DNA of 64,000 bases from assembly GCA_001724265.1 (NCBI GenBank), contig MEDY01000013.1:82383-146382 (forward strand), written 5' to 3'. Below, one piece after another: positions 19,775 to 32,600 of the stretch. Under the pieces are notes generated by a model. The model ran no database searches. It saw only the letters and a program-made list of their open reading frames with translations, and was not told the DNA's origin. The number at the start of each line of letters is the position of its first letter. Position 1 is the stretch's first letter. The stretch is from Rhizaria sp. SCN 62-66 (taxonomy: Eukaryota > Rhizaria, unplaced). The position numbers and the translations under genes are program-made.

Positions 19775-22700
19775 TCACATTTCATCGGAGACGACGGCGA
19801 TGGGCGAGTACCGCGCATCCGAGCCCCACTTGAGCCCGACAATCACACCGGCACCAAACAGAATCAGTCCCATGCCCAAAAACAGCACAAAGAATCCACC
19901 GGGCGTGTTGTACCACGCCACGCCAGCGTCTGCGTTCACACCTTTCCCCTTGCTTTTATCCATAGCAGCAACATTGCCACCTCCACTAGTGTTCGAAGCA
20001 TTAAGAGCATCAGACTCGGCAAAAACGCCTGGCGACTGCATCGCGGGCTCAGCCGGCCAGTCACACTGATCGCCAACGCCGTCCCAGTGCTCTCGGTCCC
20101 GGTCCACCGCGCTTGCAGCGTCACCGGGGTGTTGCCGCCACCACCGCACCGCTCGGAGCCACCATGACGGGTAAAAGAGCGCTGACGCGTCAAACTCCGG
20201 TCCTGCGGGCGTCTCAAGCCGATATCCGTCGTGGTACTTGGTGATAACGCGCCAAAACAGCGCCCAGTACGCCGCAAACGCGCGCTTGGCCGCCATCTCA
20301 CTGTGCGCCTGCAGAATCACACTGGCGAAGTGGGCCGCCTCGGTGCGAGATCGAGCACGGCGCACAGTCGCCAATGCTCGGCTCAACGCCGCAGCGCTGT
20401 GGGCTGTCGCAGAGGCCACGCGATCGGGGTCGGCCTCGGCGGTGGTGACAAGAGCGGCGGCGGCGGCGGCGACAGCAGCCTTGACCTCATCGATGGTCTC
20501 CTTGTCGCCATCGCCGTTAACGTTTGCGTTGGTATTGGCGTTGGGGTTTGCTTGCCAGTTGCTAGGACCGTCCACTGGAGCAGCCGCGACCGCCGCATGC
20601 AACGCCGTGGCCACAGCCTCGACCTCCGCGTCCGCGGTTGCCTCAAGTTCCATGCGCGTGACATCAATCTCGCGAGTCACGTGCTTCCACGCGCGTTCTG
20701 CGTAGTTACCCACGGCACAAGCGACCCACCACAGCGAAGACTGGTCGAACCGGAACAGCGAACCCGTGGTCAGCGGCGCCGGCACTGGCCCCGGCGCCGC
20801 GGGGTAGAGCGGGACGAAGACGGACGTGCGGGGCTGATGCGGGGCCACCCAAGTGCGGAACAGTGCGGGCGCGAGCGTACTACTGGCACTTGCACTGGCG
20901 CTGGCGCTGGCACTGGCGGCGCTGGCAAAGTGGCCCTGAATCGGCATCGAACGCATTTCAGAGATCACGGTGTACGCAGTGCGGAAAAGCGAGATCGTGC
21001 GCTCAAAGTGGCCCGTTGCAAGCTCTTCCTCAGTCAGAGGCTCACCGTCACTCCGGTCTAAGTTATCCACATCGCCCTCAGCAGCCTGCGTGGCCAATAC
21101 AGCGCGGGTGAACGCGGTGTCGCTGGAAGTTAAGCCGGGGGCAATGGGCGCCTGCGTGGCGTCGCGAGGCGCGGTTTCAGTCCAGAAGAACTCGGTTGCG
21201 CTCGTCCGCAGTCCCGGGGTGTTGGCGGAAGTGTAAGCAGTTGAACCGGAAGCGTACACAGAAGCAGTGCTCAGGCTCGCTCCAGGAGGCGCATCGACCG
21301 CGTTTGCGCTCGAACCAACAGCAGAACTCACAAGTGAGCTCAACGCAGAGCTGGAAGTGAAGCTCGTAGGGTTAACTGCGGGGGTACTCGTGCTAGAGCT
21401 CGTGCTAGTTGTCATGCGTTCGCGGTTGCGCCGGCGTTTGAGCTCAGCGGCAAGCGGTGTCGCACCATACGCATCATACCGGTTCGGGTTACCAAAGGGG
21501 CCGGCTGCAAGACCCGTTGTCGTGTCATAAGGAGTGCCTTCGAAGTGGTCACGGTGCACAGCGCGCAGATCAGCGACTGTGACCGGGCGGTCAGGCTTGA
21601 CCGAGAAAGGCAGTTCCCAGGAGGACAGCGACGCTGAGAGGTTAAGCGAGGGCGCTAAGAGAGAGAAAACACGCCACGTGCGGCGCGACACGTAGGGCTC
21701 CTTGTAGATCGACTGTGGGTAGCCGTAATGTTTCTTCCAGTCTAAGGGGCCGTCTAAGGGTCCTTCGCCCGTGACATTACCCGACCACAGCCCGGCGCGC
21801 TTCGCCACCGTAAAGATGTTCTCACTGGCCATCCACCACTCACCGTCGCGCGTCTCGGGCGGCGGGACGCGGCGAATGCGGAACGTGTTCGTCAGCACAG
21901 TCACGTGGTCGTCTGGTACGCGCTGTGCAGCCCAAACGGCGCTGGCGCCTGTGTCGTCAGGGCAGACGTGGAACACCCAGGCTTCCTTGTTATCAGTGAT
22001 CGTAAACGCCTCGCCGCCCTCGACAAAATCATCCGGCCCCCATGCCGCGGAAAACATGCCATATCGCTCCGCGAGAGCTCCCAGATTGCGGACGGCTTCG
22101 CGGGCTGATCGACTGCGCTCCAGCGTGATGCGGGTGAGTTCACTGGCTTCGAGCAGGGCACGACCGCCGGCGTAGACGGGGGCGGCGACGAGACGGGCGC
22201 CGCAGGTGGACTCGCCGATCGCGACGCCGTGCTCGTTGCTGATGCCGTAGGAACCGTCCAGGTAAGCGTACGTGTGCGGGACCTGTGGAAGAAACAACAA
22301 AAAGCAAGATTTCACAACATATGTGTTAGCTTGAAAGATTAAATCTCAGAAATGCATTATAAAATAATAAATTAAATAGAAATACACTTGTTTTGCTCGA
22401 ATCAGAGTTAACATGTGTGAATGTGATTTGTTTCTCTGTTTTGTTGAGCAAAGTGAACGTGCCTGGGGGATGTGTCCGACGTGGTCGCTCTCAGTCCAAG
22501 GATAAATGGTACCGTCAACCTTGGCGCGCGAAAACGCGGGTCCGCGGTCATTGCCCACGTAGCGCGGGTACGAGTATCGCATGGGCGGGATGGCGCGCGT
22601 CGCATTCGCTCCGTGTGTCGCTGCAGGAACGCGGAGGATGCGGAAGTCGCAGTCGTAGCAGTCGTCCGCGTGCGTGTTCAGAGTGCCGCCACGCAGTGTG

Positions 22701-22831
22701 GCGCGCGCGCCAACGGCGATCGCAGTGCAGCGGTCCTCGGCAAGCGCGAGTGGCACGGTTAGGGCTGCGACGGCGAGCGCCAGAGCCAGCGACAGCAGCG
22801 AAGCCACTTGGTACGGCCGACGGGTCGACAT
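19775..22831 (-). CDS. C69-family dipeptidase/secernin-type protein with C-terminal membrane anchor, GC-AG intron
   Basis: Exon 1 is 22463-22831 and exon 2 is 19775-22282, giving 958 residues ending in TGA. The 180-nt intron starts GCACGT and ends CACAG; joining restores the family motif IPQ-VPHTYAYLDGSYG followed by NEHGVAIGESTCGA. After a signal peptide, RCTAIAVGARATLRGGTL carries the N-terminal Cys (residue 35), which in C69 dipeptidases becomes the N-terminal nucleophile once the leader is removed. A single helix near the C-terminus (GFFVLFLGMGLILFGAGVIV) would anchor it in the membrane with a short cytosolic tail. A lumenal or extracellular peptidase is inferred. Ser/Thr/Ala-rich insertions in the second half make it longer than the typical 500-550 residues. 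No in-frame TAG. Confidence 0.88.
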
Positions 22832-23801
22832 CGCTCTTAAGCGGTCTAGAGCACTGATCTCGTTGTTTATAAAAGAGATGCGGAACTACTAAAATTAATC
22901 AAACGTGGATAAGGCGAATTCTACATGATAGATGTAAAGGATGTAATTTGGTGAGACTAGGACGTGATTAGTGGTTGGGTCTGGGAGGGGGTGGAGTTGA
23001 CTGCGACACGTGCTTCTTTATGAAGCCAACAGAAAGGTGAAATGACACGCTATGCAAGTATAATTAAAGGACCGTTTCAGAACGCACACGGTATATTACA
23101 ATATCAAACCTATTTCGGTCTAGTACATATGGGTACGAAGATATGCTCTCAGCAAGGTTGTAGATGACGAGGTTGCCCGGTCGACCGAAAAAAGGTAGCT
23201 GGTTGGGCGCTGAGAGAGTTCAACTCCTCACAAAAGTCAAGATACAACAACCTTCCAAGCGTGAGATAGAGACCGTCTTTTTCTGGAGTCAGAGACTGTG
23301 AACCATGGTTTGATTCTTTGTTTTCTTTCAAGCTACAGGTGCCTACAATCACTCGACATTCCCCGGTTTCTCCGACTACTGATGCTCCCTGGCAACGTTG
23401 TGTATCTCACATCAACTATGCCCAGTCTACGTAGCTTTCTAACGGATATAGAAACAGCAGTGCGACTCTGACATTATCCATGCTTATCAGATTCTACATT
23501 TGTTGCTTATTCTTCTTAATTCCTTGATGTTACCCCACAATTTACGCCTTTTCTCCCATCCGGCCCCTTTCTCACCGCTCGCTCTTAACTTCCCCATGCG
23601 TTCATCAACCACACACGCCGACAGTGTTGTTGGGCGTTCTCTGCAGCCTCCAACAAACACCGCCCGCGCTTTTCACACCACAGCGTTGGGTTTTCCTTCC
23701 TTCCGTTGTCCGTCGCTCACGCCGCGTGACAACTACGACAACAACCACAAAACAAAGCAGTTTCCTTCACGACTTGCTTCGTTGCATTCGTATTGTGCCC
23801 A
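22832..23801. other. Divergent promoter region between C69 and VPS10 genes
   Basis: AT-rich spacer of 970 bases between two gene starts. It carries a perfect 10-bp palindrome cggtcgaccg at 23178-23187, related to the palindrome at 29406. ORFs here (for example 23149-23352 minus and 23500-23805 plus) show no family resemblance; the plus ones are probably the VPS10 5' UTR, which becomes pyrimidine-rich near the ATG. Confidence 0.5.
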
Positions 23802-26800
23802 ATGATGCCCGCCCTGTCGTCGCCCGCTGCTCTCCGCGCCTCGCGCGCTACTGCGGCCAGTTTTTTGCTCCTCCGTGCTCTTCTGGCCACTCTCGCACTT
23901 TCCGCGTCTCTCCTCGTCCTCTCGTCATCGTCGTTCTCCCCCATGACTGGTGCTGATGCGGCTGCGCTCTCTGCGCGCGCCACGACTTCTACCTTCGCCT
24001 CTGCGGTCGCTTCCCTTGCGGTCAACAGCTCGGGCGCGTCGGACGTCTCTCTGTCGACCTCTGTGGCACGTGTTGCCCCTTCCAGCGCCAACCCGCAGAG
24101 CTTCAACGCTTACTACACCGACTCGAACTTAGCCGACATCCAGTGGGCGAACGATAAAGTTCTTTTCATGCTCACGTTTGACTCACGCTGCTACCGTTCC
24201 ACCAACGGCGGCCGCTCGTGGGAGGATGAGCAGGCGGATATGAACGCTGTGGGCGTCCGTATCAGGCAGATTCGCATCTCACCGCATGATCCCAAGGCGA
24301 TCTTCTTCCTCGGTGAGCATGGCCACCACATTGCCACTCGGTACGATTATTCGCATATATCTAAGCAAGATCATTGGTCAATTCGCTATATATTTTAGTA
24401 TTTGTTTTAATACTTCGTTAATCATGTTGATTTAACATATTGCTTTGATTATCTCACATCTATGCCGCCATATATCATCGCTTTCTCTCTGCTTTGAACT
24501 TAACCGAACAGCGATATGGGTGAGACCTACTACCCCGTCGTCTTCCCCCTCGTCGAGGTCCGCCTCCACCCCACCCAGCACTGGCTTTTGGGCGCTGTGA
24601 TGACCCCTGGCTGCGGCCGTGCGGCCCACCCGTCTGACCCGGCTCTGTACCCCGACTACGCCATGCAGCAGCGGGTTCAGGTATGTTGAGATATAATTTA
24701 AAATTACACAAATTCGTATCTATCCCGCTAAATGTGATGTTAAATTGCGTGATTACTTAATGAAATCATCAGTATTCTTGCGATCGATGTATTAATTAAC
24801 TTTTGATATCAACACTCACAATGTACCAATCTTTGTTGTTGACTTTGATTGCATTACTTAGTCTGCGTGCTTCAAGCAGCTGTTCGTGTCCAAGGATTTC
24901 GGCAAGTCATGGAAGCACCTCTACGACTACGTTGTGCAGTATGACTGGTCCCCTAAGGGACGCGAGGCTGTCCGTTCTGGCCCCGCGAAGAAGCGTGGTG
25001 CCAAGAAGCCGATCGAGGTCATCTATGCCACGGTCCACACTGTCCGCACTGGCCACCAGGTACGTGTCGATACCGTAACATCTAAGAATGATACCTAAGA
25101 ACGATACCTCACTCTGTTTCATCGAATTTTTCTATGATATCATGCATTTCTATTATGTATCTACTTTAGTCAAGTTTTGATTCTGAATCGAGTATTCTTG
25201 TGCTCATGTATCACTTGTTTTGTTTTTGTTTTGTTTTGCTATAGGTGTTTGGCAAGTGGAACCCCAACGTGAACCTTGTTGTCTCGTACGACTTCTTCTC
25301 CACCGAACCCGACATCCTCGTCGTTGGCGGCAACCGCTTCCTTTTTGGCGAGAATAATTATTTCTTCGTCGCCGCCGGTGACGTCGGTCAAACCCCCGAT
25401 GGCGGCTCCACGGGCACTGGCAGTGCTAGTTCAGTCCGCCTGTACGTCTCTAAGACCGCGTCGGTTGACAAGGAGGGCTCGTTCCGCCAGGTCATGCTTC
25501 CCGTGTCTTTGACGGAGCATTCGTACACCATCCTGGACTCGTCTGAGGGCACCGTGTTCCTGCATGTCAACCACAACCCTTTCCACGACAACGCTAAGGC
25601 CGGCCACATCTACATTTCCGACTCGACCGGCACACAGTTCGCGATTGCGTTGGCGTATAACCACCGCGCACAGTCTGGCAAGTGCGATTTCGCCAAGCTT
25701 GAAGGGCTGGAGGGTGTGTTCCTTGCCAATTTCATCGATATGGACGGTGACAACAACGTACGTCTTCACGTCATTCAGAACAAAACACGAAATCATTGAG
25801 ATTTGACGCAACATATGTTGATCTAATGATTCAATGTTTCGTTTTAAATAGTGTATCAACGTGTACATCTTTATTTAATAATTCAAGCTCAAAAGTCATT
25901 CATATATCTTGTCAAACTCTTCTTTTTTTGTAGGGTGGCGCGACGTCCGAGGAGGACCGCGACGAGTGGCGCACCCGCGGCACCCGCCTCGCCGCTCCGA
26001 AGCGTCTCAACACAGTCATTACGTTCAACAAGGGCGCTTTGTGGGAGTACCTCCGTGCCCCTGCGAAGGATGCTGACGGGAACGACTACCACTGCTTGCC
26101 TGATAACGGGTGCCACCTCCATTTGCACGGTGTTACGCAGGGCTTCGGGCCGTTTTACTCTGTTGCATCTGCCACGGGTCTGATCCTTGCGACCGGCACT
26201 GTCGGTTCCTACCTCAACTCTGTCCCCGGGCTGATCAACACTTATTTCTCCCGCGATGGCGGCTTAACTTGGGAAGAGATTGCCAAAGGCTCGCATATTT
26301 ATGAGATTGCCGACCACGGTGGCCTCATCGTCATGGCGACTGACCAGGCCCCGACGATGTACTTGTACTACAGCTGGAACCAAGGTCAGACGTTCCACAA
26401 GTACAAATTTACTGATGCTCCCATTGTTGTTGAGAATATCATCACCGAGCCATCGTCAACCTCGCAACACGTCATTGTCTACGGCTCCGCTGAAGTCATC
26501 GGTGCTTCTCAGAAGCAACCCCACGCCGGCTCTGGCGTCGGCGTCGTTGTCTACGTGGATTTTTCGGTCCTGCGCACCCGTGCCTGTGAAGGCATCGACG
26601 CCGCTGGTTCATCTCACAGCGACTACGAGCTCTGGTCCCCGAATGACGGCCGCAGCGAGGGCGCGTGCCTCATGGGCCACACCACGACGTACGTGCGCCG
26701 CAAGCAGGCCAGCGAGTGTTATATCCCGCAAATGGCGCAGAAGCCGCGCCTCGTGGCTAACTGCGCGTGTACAGAGGCCGATTTCGAGTGTGACGCTGGG

Positions 26801-27565
26801 TACGTGCGTGATGTGACCACGAAGCAGTGCGTTCCTGACTTGGACGCCGAGACCGTGATGGTCGACGCCGCCACCGACGCCCGCAAGCGTTGCGAGACGC
26901 AGAGTTTCTACCGCGCGACCAAGGGTTACCGCCGCGTGCCCGGGAACACGTGCCTCGGCGGCCAGGAGTGGGAAGCACTCGTGGTCCCATGTCCCAGCGG
27001 CTGGCTCTCGGCGTCTCATTCCCCGGCCGTCGTACTATTGATCGTCTTCATCATCGCATTCGCGGCCATCGTCGTTTTCCGCATGGATTATGCCGACGAC
27101 CTTATCCGTGCCTTGAAGGCCCGGTTTAACATCGCGCAGGGCTATTTCAAGGTTGGCGTCCCCGGGTCCGCCCCGGCTAGTATGGCTGAGGACGACGGCG
27201 ACGGCGACGGCGGGGAGACTGACCCGCTTTACCTGGACGAGTCTGAGTTTGAGTCTGTGCGTACGCTCGACGCTAAGGATATCCGCGCTCTCCGTCACGC
27301 CGCCGCAGCCGCCGCTAGTAAAGTCGGTGGCAGCAGCAGTGGCAATAGCAGTCACTTGAACGCGGGCGATCTCTCGCTTGAGAGTGACTCGGATGCTGCA
27401 CGCGTGTCACGTGTTACCTCGCAACAGCAGTCACAGGTTCCCGCACAGATGCACCCGGCGCTGGCCGCCAAGGCCAAGGCGCAGGCCCAGGCGCAGGCGC
27501 AGGCACTGGCGCTTCAGCAGCAACGAGGGGGACTGCCGTCGCTGCAGCCGCCGCCCCAGGAGTGA
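23802..27565 (+). CDS. VPS10/sortilin-family sorting receptor, 5 exons
   Basis: Exons 23802-24340, 24512-24680, 24862-25059, 25245-25757 and 25934-27565 give 1016 residues ending in TGA. Donors are GTACGA, GTATGT, GTACGT and GTACGT. Near the N-terminus is a signal-type hydrophobic segment. The ten-bladed VPS10 propeller shows Asp-box repeats STNGGRSWED, SKDFGKSWKH and SRDGGLTWEE. A Cys-rich 10CC module follows (ACEGIDAAG through CSCAC-like spacing to CLGGQEW). The membrane helix (AVVLLIVFIIAFAAIVVF) is near residue 840, and the cytosolic tail has an acidic DPLYLDESEFESV segment and Gln/Ala repeats at the end. Such receptors carry hydrolases from the trans-Golgi to endosomes or vacuoles. ATG 23802 is followed at once by a second ATG at 23805; either could start. 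No in-frame TAG. Confidence 0.92.
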
Positions 27566-28338
27566 AGCGACACACAGTAAAAGTGACAACCTTTAACTGG
27601 GATCGTGTGAAAAACCCCACACGCCTTATTTGAGGCTTGGGAGAGATTATATTGCTTGCATTTTTCTCTTGGTTTGTGCTTGTGTTTGACGTGTAAGCTG
27701 GTTGTTGTTTTTTCATTTGTTTGAGTTTGTGAACGAACTAGCTATGGGTTGCGACTGACTGGCCAGTTTGTTGCGTTGTTAGCCACATGCGTGGTAATCT
27801 TGTTGATGTGAATGCCAAAGCGATGGCAGCTTAATAAGATTGTCTTAGCTGCATGTAATCTTCACAATTTAATGCGCATACGAGTATAATGAGTAAAATA
27901 TTGAAGCAACAACAATACAGTGTTACTTTTCATCATCTCACTTCGTAAGCATCACATCACATTCAAGAAAGCTTTGTTCAGTCTTGTTACATTCTTTGAT
28001 GCTGTATTGGTGATTTTATTTTTTTAATTCCCAACAGAATAAGGTTTTGATTTATGTCACTGTGTAGTCAATTGATATCCATTATGTAGATATAATAGTG
28101 TGCATCTGCTGATGATCGGATCAGTGGCAGCGAAAGATGTTCATGTGTGTTTTGCGCAAGCAAGCTAAAAGTTAGCCAGCACAGCAAGCAAGTTGAAACA
28201 AGTCAGACCCATTCCACACATTAGGTCGCGAGAACACGTTCGCTGAGACGAAGTGTTTTGAGTCTCGTCGAAGCCTCGGTGTATCTAAACAAAACGTGCG
28301 TACTTAGAGAAGAGATTTACAGTTGTTCAACAAGGAAC
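27566..28338. other. Convergent intergenic region, no gene seen
   Basis: AT-rich 773 bases between the ends of the VPS10 gene and the E2 gene. No ORF with coding character and no RNA gene was recognised. It should contain both 3' UTRs. Confidence 0.5.
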
Positions 28339-29311
28339 TTACATAGCGTAGCGCTTGGTCCACTGGCGCGCGCGCTCGTCGTGAAGGGCCTTGTCGGACT
28401 TGAGCAGCTGCGCAATCTCCAGCACAAGGGGATCCTCGGGGTTGGGCTCGGTGAGGAGCGAGGAAATCATGAGGAGCATCTTAGGCACAGTGAGAATGGG
28501 GGACCACTCGTCCTTGAGGAACGAGACGCAGATCTGACCATGCTCGTTGATGTTGCAGTGGTAGATCTTGGTCTCAAACTGGATCTTGGGGGCCTTGAAC
28601 GGGTAGTCGGTGGGGAAGTTCATGGTGAGGAAGAAGACACCACCGGCGTAAGGGGAGCCAGCGGGGCCGGTGATCATGCAGCGCCACGAGAAGAGGTCGT
28701 TGTCGACGGGGCCGGCGGAGATGTTCTCCGGGGGCTGAACAAGAGAAAAAATGACATGGATGCAAAACGAATAAAATAAAGAGGAGATAAGTATGGGTGA
28801 GGTCAAAAGTATTTTAAAGCGCTGTAGGGTTGAGAGGAAGCACGAGGAGACGAGCTTTCGCATGCAGAATCGGGAAGAAATAAGAAACATATGATAAAAG
28901 GCGTCCGCGAAATAAGGAATACTAAGAGGCATAAAATAAACGTACGTCACGGGTGATGTCGGTGAGCTCCTGGAATAGGACGAAATGATGGCAAAGAGGG
29001 GAATGGTAGAGAGATAGGTGAGAAGATGGGGAACAGTAGGGCGATGCTAATAGGCCATTATGAGAGGACAAAACCATAACCCGGGGCGCGGATAGCGCAC
29101 AAAGAAAGGGGAGTGGCGTGGTCTTAATCATGAATCAAAGGAAATCTCGAGGCAATGGACGGGGAACGCAGACCAACGTGATGACCGAGCAAGCTAGACC
29201 ACAACTTCGCGAAAAGTCCAGGTTGTCCACGGAAGGCCAATCAGCCATTAAATCTACTCGGCACGTCAATCGTAATAAAACACGTACCTTCTGAAGACGC
29301 TTCAAAGCCAT
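28339..29311 (-). CDS. Ubiquitin-conjugating enzyme E2, UBC4/UBE2D type, 3 exons
   Basis: Exons 29288-29311 (8 codons), 28946-28969 (8 codons) and 28339-28734 join in phase 0 to 147 residues, the exact length of UBE2D, ending in TAA. It starts [25 protein letters not shown] and has the UBC fold motifs [20 protein letters not shown] and EWSPILTV. The catalytic Cys is residue 85 in GQICVSFL. It accepts ubiquitin from E1 and passes it on with RING or HECT E3 ligases in the cytosol or nucleus. Oddity: the conserved HPN triad reads HCN (residues 75-77), so the Pro is replaced while the catalytic Asn is kept. Two successive 24-nt exons are separated by introns of 318 and 211 nt, all with GTACGT donors. 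Confidence 0.93.
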
Positions 29312-29698
29312 TTTGTAAAGATTAAGACTGTAATGTCTAGTTCTTCGCACTCAACTGATGACTTTGAGATCAGATCAAGGGCGCCCAGTCGGACTCCTCG
29401 GTCGGTCGGTCGATCGACCGAACAATCCAACCACGACTTTTTTTCGACTACAACCTTCGAGTCGGTTCGTGAAAAAGCGGCTGGAAGACAAGTAACCACC
29501 GTACCCTCATATTATAAGCGTTCCTCTCACCAATCCAATTCTGTTTGAGTTATAATTACACGGACTAATGTAACATAATAGTACTTATAAAGAAATGCTA
29601 TATCATATGTAATGACGGATGTTTGACCTTGATTGCCGCTCATTTTCTGTCCGCCCAACGACTCTCACCCTCCTCTTGTTGCAGTGCAAACCACACAG
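29312..29698. other. Divergent promoter region (E2 and giant protein genes)
   Basis: A 387-base spacer between two gene starts. It has a perfect 16-bp palindrome at 29406-29421 and nearby CGAGTCGG/CCGAGTCG-like words. Its middle is less AT-rich than other spacers. No gene is called here. Confidence 0.5.
29406..29421. promoter_or_regulatory. 16-bp perfect palindrome, possible protein-binding site
   Basis: The sequence tcggtcgatcgaccga is its own reverse complement and is flanked by a further GGTC repeat. It lies about 95 bases from the E2 start codon and 278 from the plus-strand gene start. A shorter relative, cggtcgaccg, occurs in the divergent region at 23178. Function is inferred only. Confidence 0.3.
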
Positions 29699-32600
29699 AT
29701 GAGCCACGACCCTGGCTCCAAGCAGGGCTCTGGTCTCCTCCCACCCATTTTTGGACCACAAGCCCCACCCTTGTCCGCCCCCTCCTACATCACAGCCTCC
29801 CCGACCCTGATGGCCACCTCATCCTCGTCCGAGCCCGCGCCGTTAGCAGCCTCCACAGCGTTCTCCGCCACTGCAGCGCCCTCCATGACGGCCGCCGCGG
29901 ACCGCGACGTCTCCAAGTCTCTTCTTCACGCAGTACTTCCGCCCCCGCGCACTGCTGCGGGTTTGTTAGCAGTTTCCCGAGGCTTTCCACGCCGCGCACA
30001 CGCCCGCACGCGCGCTTTGCTCGCTGCAACGGGCGACGAATCGTCAATTTCCGCCCCAATCACCACCAGCAGCGCTCACGGCGACGGCAACGGCGACGGC
30101 AACGGCGACGGCGACGGTGGTAACGCAACGCCGCAGGTGTTTCTCGGTGTGCATTCGCTCATCGATCCCCATGCATCCTCCGCTCGCCCCTACCCTTCCT
30201 CTGTCTCCACTGCTGGGAATGCGAATAACGGTTACAGCATCAACCGCTCCGCGCGTCCCCGCATCCCCGCGCTAGTTGACCCATATCTGCTCGCGCCCCT
30301 GCGGCCCTCGGAGCACTACGCCCCCGCCATCCCGGCCGATGAGGACGTTCTTCTCGCGTTTCCGACCACGTACGGCCTCGCCGCAGCCGCCGCACCAGCT
30401 CCCGGCGCGCCCACTGGGGCGCAGATTGCACTCGAGCGCGCGCGCCAGCGCCGGCGGGTGGAGCGGCGCTGGGAACTCGCCGCCGCCGGTCTAACCGAAC
30501 CGCTGCCTGTCGCTAACTTTGCATCAGTCCGCAGCACTGCCAGTGGCATCGATACACTCGGGAATCATCATAGCAGCACGGCTGCGCTCGGGGGTGGGCT
30601 CGGGGAGACGGACGCTGAGATTGCGCGCCGCAGGGCTGATGCTGCGGCGGAAAAGCAACGGCGCGAAAGTCAAGCCGCGTGGGTTGCTTCACTGTCCGCC
30701 CGCAGTGGTATTAATAGCAATAACAATAACAATTACCGTAGTATCACTCGTGGTGAAACTGAGAATGTGAAACGTGATGAGATTGGTGTTGCTGCGAGGC
30801 TCGCGTTGTCTGTTCTTGCACCAGCGTTGTTGGCTGAACGGCGCAGGCCTTCTTTGGGGCCACAAACTGCGTATACACTACCTAGCAGTGGCAGCGCTGA
30901 CGCACGCGTGAGAAGTAACCCTCTCGCGTTAACTGGAAATGGTGATGATAAGATTGATGATGACGACAGTTCTGGTGTTGCAGCTGCGTCTGCCTTTAGC
31001 GACCCGATCCGTGATGCTCAAATCCTCGCTGCAGCACGACAACTTGGATTACTCCGCGAACTTGCACTCTTAGCCTCTAAAACCACAGCTAAGAACACGC
31101 TTACCACGGACAACTACGAAAGTCCCCAGAGTGTGTCTCTCGGTTTGGGTGACCCCGCTCTAGCTGCGGCCGCAAAGGCGGCTTTGGAGGCTGGCCATGC
31201 GCGCGCTCCTCCCGCTGCCCCGCGCATGACGAGCGCCGTCATCAACAACATCAGCATCAACGACAGCGACGACAACGACGACTTCGACTATGCCGCCGAC
31301 GATGACCTCGACGACGATGATGATGACGACGACTGTAATAGCGATGGCAACGACAGTTCTGCTCTTGAGATGACTGGTCGCGATATGCGCGCGAGCCTCG
31401 ACTAGTCCGCCGCCGCCCGCCGCCGCGCGCGCCGCCACCAAGCGCAATGGGAACTTCGCCAGCGGCTCGACCCCCGCGCCGCGCGCGCTGCCCGCCGCGC
31501 CGCCGCGCGCGCCGCCGCCGACGCCGCCGCTGAGGCAGCCGCCGCCGGCACGCTTGCCGCTGGCGCTGGCACGGGGGACGAAGCAGCTGTGGTAGCACTC
31601 CTGGCCTTGCTTCACAGGGCGATGGCGGGGTTTTCGCTCACATCTGCTGGACTCAACAGCAACAACAACATTAGCGCTGGCTCGGGCGGCAACAGCAGGG
31701 GCCGGCGCGACAGCGTGTACGGCGACCTCCCCGGGGCCGACGCCGCTGCGGCTGCGGCGGCCGCGGCGGAGGCCAAGGATGCTGCGGCGGCGCTGGCGGC
31801 TGACGCTGTGTTTGGCGCAGGCGGCACAAGTGCTCTCGCAACAGCGGCTGCGCGACAGGCCGCCGCGGTGGCTGCGCTAGCGAGCTCCGGCGCCTTGCGG
31901 CTGCAGGATAGCGATGACGAAGCCAATAACGCGCTTAACAAGGAAAACGCTGCCAACGCTCCTGCTGCTGCGTCTGCACCGCTTCTGGCTGCACTAGCAT
32001 CAGCCCCATCCGTGACCGTAGCCGCAGCTGCTACAACAGCGTCTGCACGTGATGCTACTGTGACGGCCGTTGCGGGTACTGAGGAGGAGCAAGAGGCTGC
32101 TGCAGCCGCGGCTGCTGCAGCCGCGGCTGCTGCGGCGGCGGAGGCTGAGGCTGCTGCGGCCGCCGCTGCAGATCCGCTAGCGTCGCTGCCTCTGTTAGCT
32201 CTACCTACACTCACATCTTTCTCGCGGCAGGTACGTTGACAAAGAAATCATGATTTCATATCACATATATTAAATATGGTTAAGTGAGTTGTATCTCACA
32301 TTTTCTATTTCATTTGTTACTCGTATGTTTTTTGCTCTCCGAAATATAGGGTGATTTGAGCTTTTACTCCCCACAAGCCCTGGTTCGTCGCCAGCTAGCT
32401 GCGTATGCCGCGCCTTTGGCTGGCGTTGCGCAGCTCTGGTGGCGCACCTCAGGCAAACGCGCATCCGCGCCCGCGCCCACCGCTACTAACGACGACAACG
32501 TTGACAACAACGAAGACGACGAAGAAGATGAGAACAACAACGACGAGGACAAAAATAGCAAGAACGCTGAGACGTCTCCCCGCGATCCAACTCCGACTGC

